Positions 5,759 to 7,759 of a DNA stretch of 7,759 bases are shown piece by piece (within the stretch, counting starts at the first letter, position 1; each line of letters opens with the position of its first letter). Below the pieces are notes generated by a model. It was not told the origin of the DNA. It searched no databases and saw only the letters and a program-made list of their open reading frames with translations. This DNA comes from an uncultured Eubacteriales bacterium (GTDB taxonomy: Bacteria > Bacillota > Clostridia > Oscillospirales > CAG-272). The position numbers were made by a program, and so were the translations under genes. The stretch covers positions 1-7,759 of the forward strand of contig CATLAS010000032.1 of NCBI GenBank assembly GCA_949878535.1. The letters run 5' to 3'.

Positions 5759-6742
5759 TTAGTCTTTCCTCTGGTAGAATACGAACAGACTAACGATTCC
5801 CGCTACAGCTGCCACAACCAACATAACAAGCAAGAAGTACATCCATGCCATAGCAGAACTGATTACGTTTCCGTCACCACCTGTTTTATACAGTGCATTT
5901 ACATATGCCATAACCGAGTTACTGCCTGATGTAAACGAGTCTATAACTGTATAAATTGCATTTACCAAAATCATTGGTGAAATAATCGGCAATGTAATTT
6001 TCCAGAAGGTCTCCCAAGAGGACGCACCTTCAATTTCGCAGGATTCGTAAATCGCAGGAGAAATTCCCTGCAGTCCCGCCAGGAAAATCAGCATCTGTAC
6101 ACCGGAGCGGTTAACAATATCAAAAATATTGTTAACCAGCTTGGTAACATTGGCGGCAAGTTCACTGCCGACAACCATGTTGTTAAACAGATTCTGCAAA
6201 TCTGTTGCGGATATAATTTCGGCTACACCGCTGGAACCGCCTCCGGTTTCAATATCGCCACCGGTAGATCCCATATAATCACCCAGAATATTTCCCGCAT
6301 CAATATCTGCAATCAAACCGGTAGTAAGCAAAACCGGGATAAAGAAAATTGCACGAAATGCTGCGCGGCCTGCCATCTTCTGGTTAAGCAGCAATGCGAT
6401 GAACAGAGAGAACAGAAGAATTGCAGGAATTTCCAAAATCAATCCACCTAGACCGGACATCAATGTTTCCACGAAATTTGCATCGTCCAATGCTCTCTGA
6501 AAGTTTCCAAGTCCTACCCAAACCAACTCGAAACCGCCGCCAGCAATAATGTCAATTTCATGGAAACTATATTTGATAGAATCAAATATAATCGGAAGAT
6601 AAATCAGAAGGAAGCCAAAGAGAAACGGTGCGATAAATAACCAACCTGCTCTTGATTTTTTTGCCTGCAGACTGGCGCCGCGTTTTCTTTTCTTAACAAC
6701 GCCAAGTTCTTGGCTGCTTTTTGTTTTTTTAAGTAAAGCCAT
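5759..6742 (-). CDS. Carbohydrate ABC transporter permease, MalF/UgpA type
   Basis: This 327-residue permease is the heterodimer partner of the downstream MalG-type protein. A strongly basic N-terminus (5-31) precedes hydrophobic segments near 33-55, 97-120, 128-146, 215-226, 251-270 and 297-323. The EAA loop reads YESCEIEGASSWETFWKITL (232-251) followed by PIISP (252-256), with the invariant Gly239. A long loop at 147-214 lies between the third and fourth membrane segments, with a Gly/Thr/Ser-rich part (158-172). From memory, relatives found beside DUF5696 proteins also have a long region here, so I do not read it as a recent insertion. The start is secure: AGGAGG (6748-6753) is 5 nt before the ATG, squeezed into the 15-bp gap after the upstream gene, so all three genes share a transcript. 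Confidence 0.92.
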   Translation of the reverse strand: MALLKKTKSSQELGVVKKRKRGASLQAKKSRAGWLFIAPFLFGFLLIYLPIIFDSIKYSFHEIDIIAGGGFELVWVGLGNFQRALDDANFVETLMSGLGGLILEIPAILLFSLFIALLLNQKMAGRAAFRAIFFIPVLLTTGLIADIDAGNILGDYMGSTGGDIETGGGSSGVAEIISATDLQNLFNNMVVGSELAANVTKLVNNIFDIVNRSGVQMLIFLAGLQGISPAIYESCEIEGASSWETFWKITLPIISPMILVNAIYTVIDSFTSGSNSVMAYVNALYKTGGDGNVISSAMAWMYFLLVMLVVAAVAGIVSLFVFYQRKD

Positions 6743-6757
6743 ATTTACCTCCTTCCC

Positions 6758-7759
6758 TTATCCGTCGATTCTGATGAAATTCAACGCTTCAACCTCATGG
6801 GTTTCGCCGCCGTATTCAACAGTAATATCGTATGAATTATAGTTGATTATAAAGCTTGTGCCATTTTCATATTCTACACGTACAACGGATCCGCGGACTG
6901 TTTCATATTTTTGTGTGGTGCTACTGGAAGAAGGACGGCTGCTGGAACTGCCGCCGGCATAGCCGCTGGAACTGCCGCCACGCTGTGCTTCCAACTCCGC
7001 ACGCAGTCTTTGACGCTCTGCTTCTGCTGCCCGTTTGGATTCAGCTTCATTATCGCCTGCAGTAGTTGATGTATCACCTGCATCAATTATACGCAAAGCG
7101 TTCAAAAATTCATGGTTTACAATCCGAGAGGTCTGCAAATCACCAAGCGCTTTATTTACAATGTCATAATACTGAATCATATCATCCTTCCAGATCTCAT
7201 AGCCAACAGAGTAATACTTGTTGTATGTATCAGATTCTTTCAGGGCATTCGTATTTTGGTTGCTCAAAACAAAATAGAGATTTGCGCCATTTTCAATTGC
7301 TTTCAGCAAGGAATACTGTACGTCGCCTTGCATGTTCAGCGCGCTGCCTGTGTAATTTACATAGCCATGCAGCACCATGGATACAAAGGGAACAGATTCA
7401 CTTGCACGCAAGTAGTTGCTAGACTCCGTAGGGATATCCAAAATATGATTTGCATAGGGCAAAACGTAAGCGTTACCGCCATTCACCATAACATCATATT
7501 TTTCAGAGAGTTTTTCAAGCATTTGTGTTGTAAATGCTTTGGAATCCTCCCGGTTGTACGGCTTATCGCTGTCAAAGTCGGAGTTCAGATCACTTCCCAA
7601 GGTTGATACTGAAATTGCTTTGGTATCATACTTGCTGTAATCCTTATCAAATTTCTCATAGAAGAAATCGTATGCAGACGGCGAAATTGCCAGCGCATAA
7701 TCCGATTCAAAGCTCTGCATTGCCGCATCATATTCCCGTTTGGACCTATAACTGTCATC
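6758..7759 (-). CDS. DUF5696 domain protein, C-terminal part (5' end outside the window)
   Basis: The reading frame is open to the window edge, so only the last 333 residues are seen (numbered from the edge). Segments typical of DUF5696, a family I recall being encoded beside sugar ABC permeases in Firmicutes, are AISVSTLGSDLNSDFDS (48-64) with NRED (69-72), a GGNAYVLPYANHILDIP run (94-110), and SVPFVSMVLHGYVNYTG (122-138). The domain looks like part of a glycosidase-style TIM barrel; enzyme activity is inference and I cannot assign catalytic residues. The C-terminus is a beta-rich tail: VRVEYENG (293-300), INYNSYDI (305-312), GGETHEVEAL (317-326). Between them is an odd linker (226-284): an acidic-basic, probably helical part (236-259), then a Gly/Ser-rich stretch (260-281). 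Any signal peptide would be outside the window. It is first of the three visible operon genes. Confidence 0.7.
   Translation of the reverse strand, partial: DDSYRSKREYDAAMQSFESDYALAISPSAYDFFYEKFDKDYSKYDTKAISVSTLGSDLNSDFDSDKPYNREDSKAFTTQMLEKLSEKYDVMVNGGNAYVLPYANHILDIPTESSNYLRASESVPFVSMVLHGYVNYTGSALNMQGDVQYSLLKAIENGANLYFVLSNQNTNALKESDTYNKYYSVGYEIWKDDMIQYYDIVNKALGDLQTSRIVNHEFLNALRIIDAGDTSTTAGDNEAESKRAAEAERQRLRAELEAQRGGSSSGYAGGSSSSRPSSSSTTQKYETVRGSVVRVEYENGTSFIINYNSYDITVEYGGETHEVEALNFIRIDG

Overview
The window looks like chromosomal DNA of a low-to-mid GC Gram-positive bacterium, most likely a gut Clostridia (Oscillospirales/Ruminococcaceae-like). Evidence: strong AGGAGG-type ribosome binding sites, sigma-A-type promoters, a DUF4097 lipoprotein, a DUF5696 protein beside two sugar ABC permeases, and short palindromic intergenic repeats of a style I associate with gut Clostridia. 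The lineage is inference; there is no rRNA or marker phylogeny here.

Layout. (1) 1-155: degenerate short palindromic repeats. (2) 156-968 (-): a DUF4097-type lipoprotein with a ladder of D-T-V-S-G repeats. (3) 969-1125: a compact divergent promoter region. (4) 1126-2401 (+): trpS (tryptophanyl-tRNA synthetase), then after one base a small DUF3006 protein. (5) 2493-3770 (+): a zinc-type medium-chain dehydrogenase closely resembling L-sorbose-1-phosphate reductase (SorE), ended by a strong terminator. (6) 3814-4643: a long non-coding stretch between convergent genes. It holds an inverted array of about five left and five right copies of a two-hairpin repeat around a core of about 45 bp. (7) 4644-7759 (-): a carbohydrate ABC operon, read right to left: a DUF5696 protein cut by the window edge, a MalF-type permease and a MalG-type permease, closed by a terminator.

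How the genes fit together. The right-hand operon is a sugar-uptake locus. The DUF5696 protein probably acts on or binds a glycan outside the cell, and the two permeases form the membrane channel. No solute-binding protein or ATPase is visible; they may lie upstream of the window edge, or the ATPase may be a shared one encoded elsewhere. trpS and the DUF3006 gene are housekeeping and appear co-transcribed. The SorE-like gene is an orphan sugar-phosphate or polyol dehydrogenase without visible PTS partners.

I see no defence system, phage, transposase, CRISPR array or RNA gene. The most unusual item is the inverted repeat array at 3901-4507. Its copies keep the same two-hairpin architecture while the sequence of one stem changes from copy to copy.
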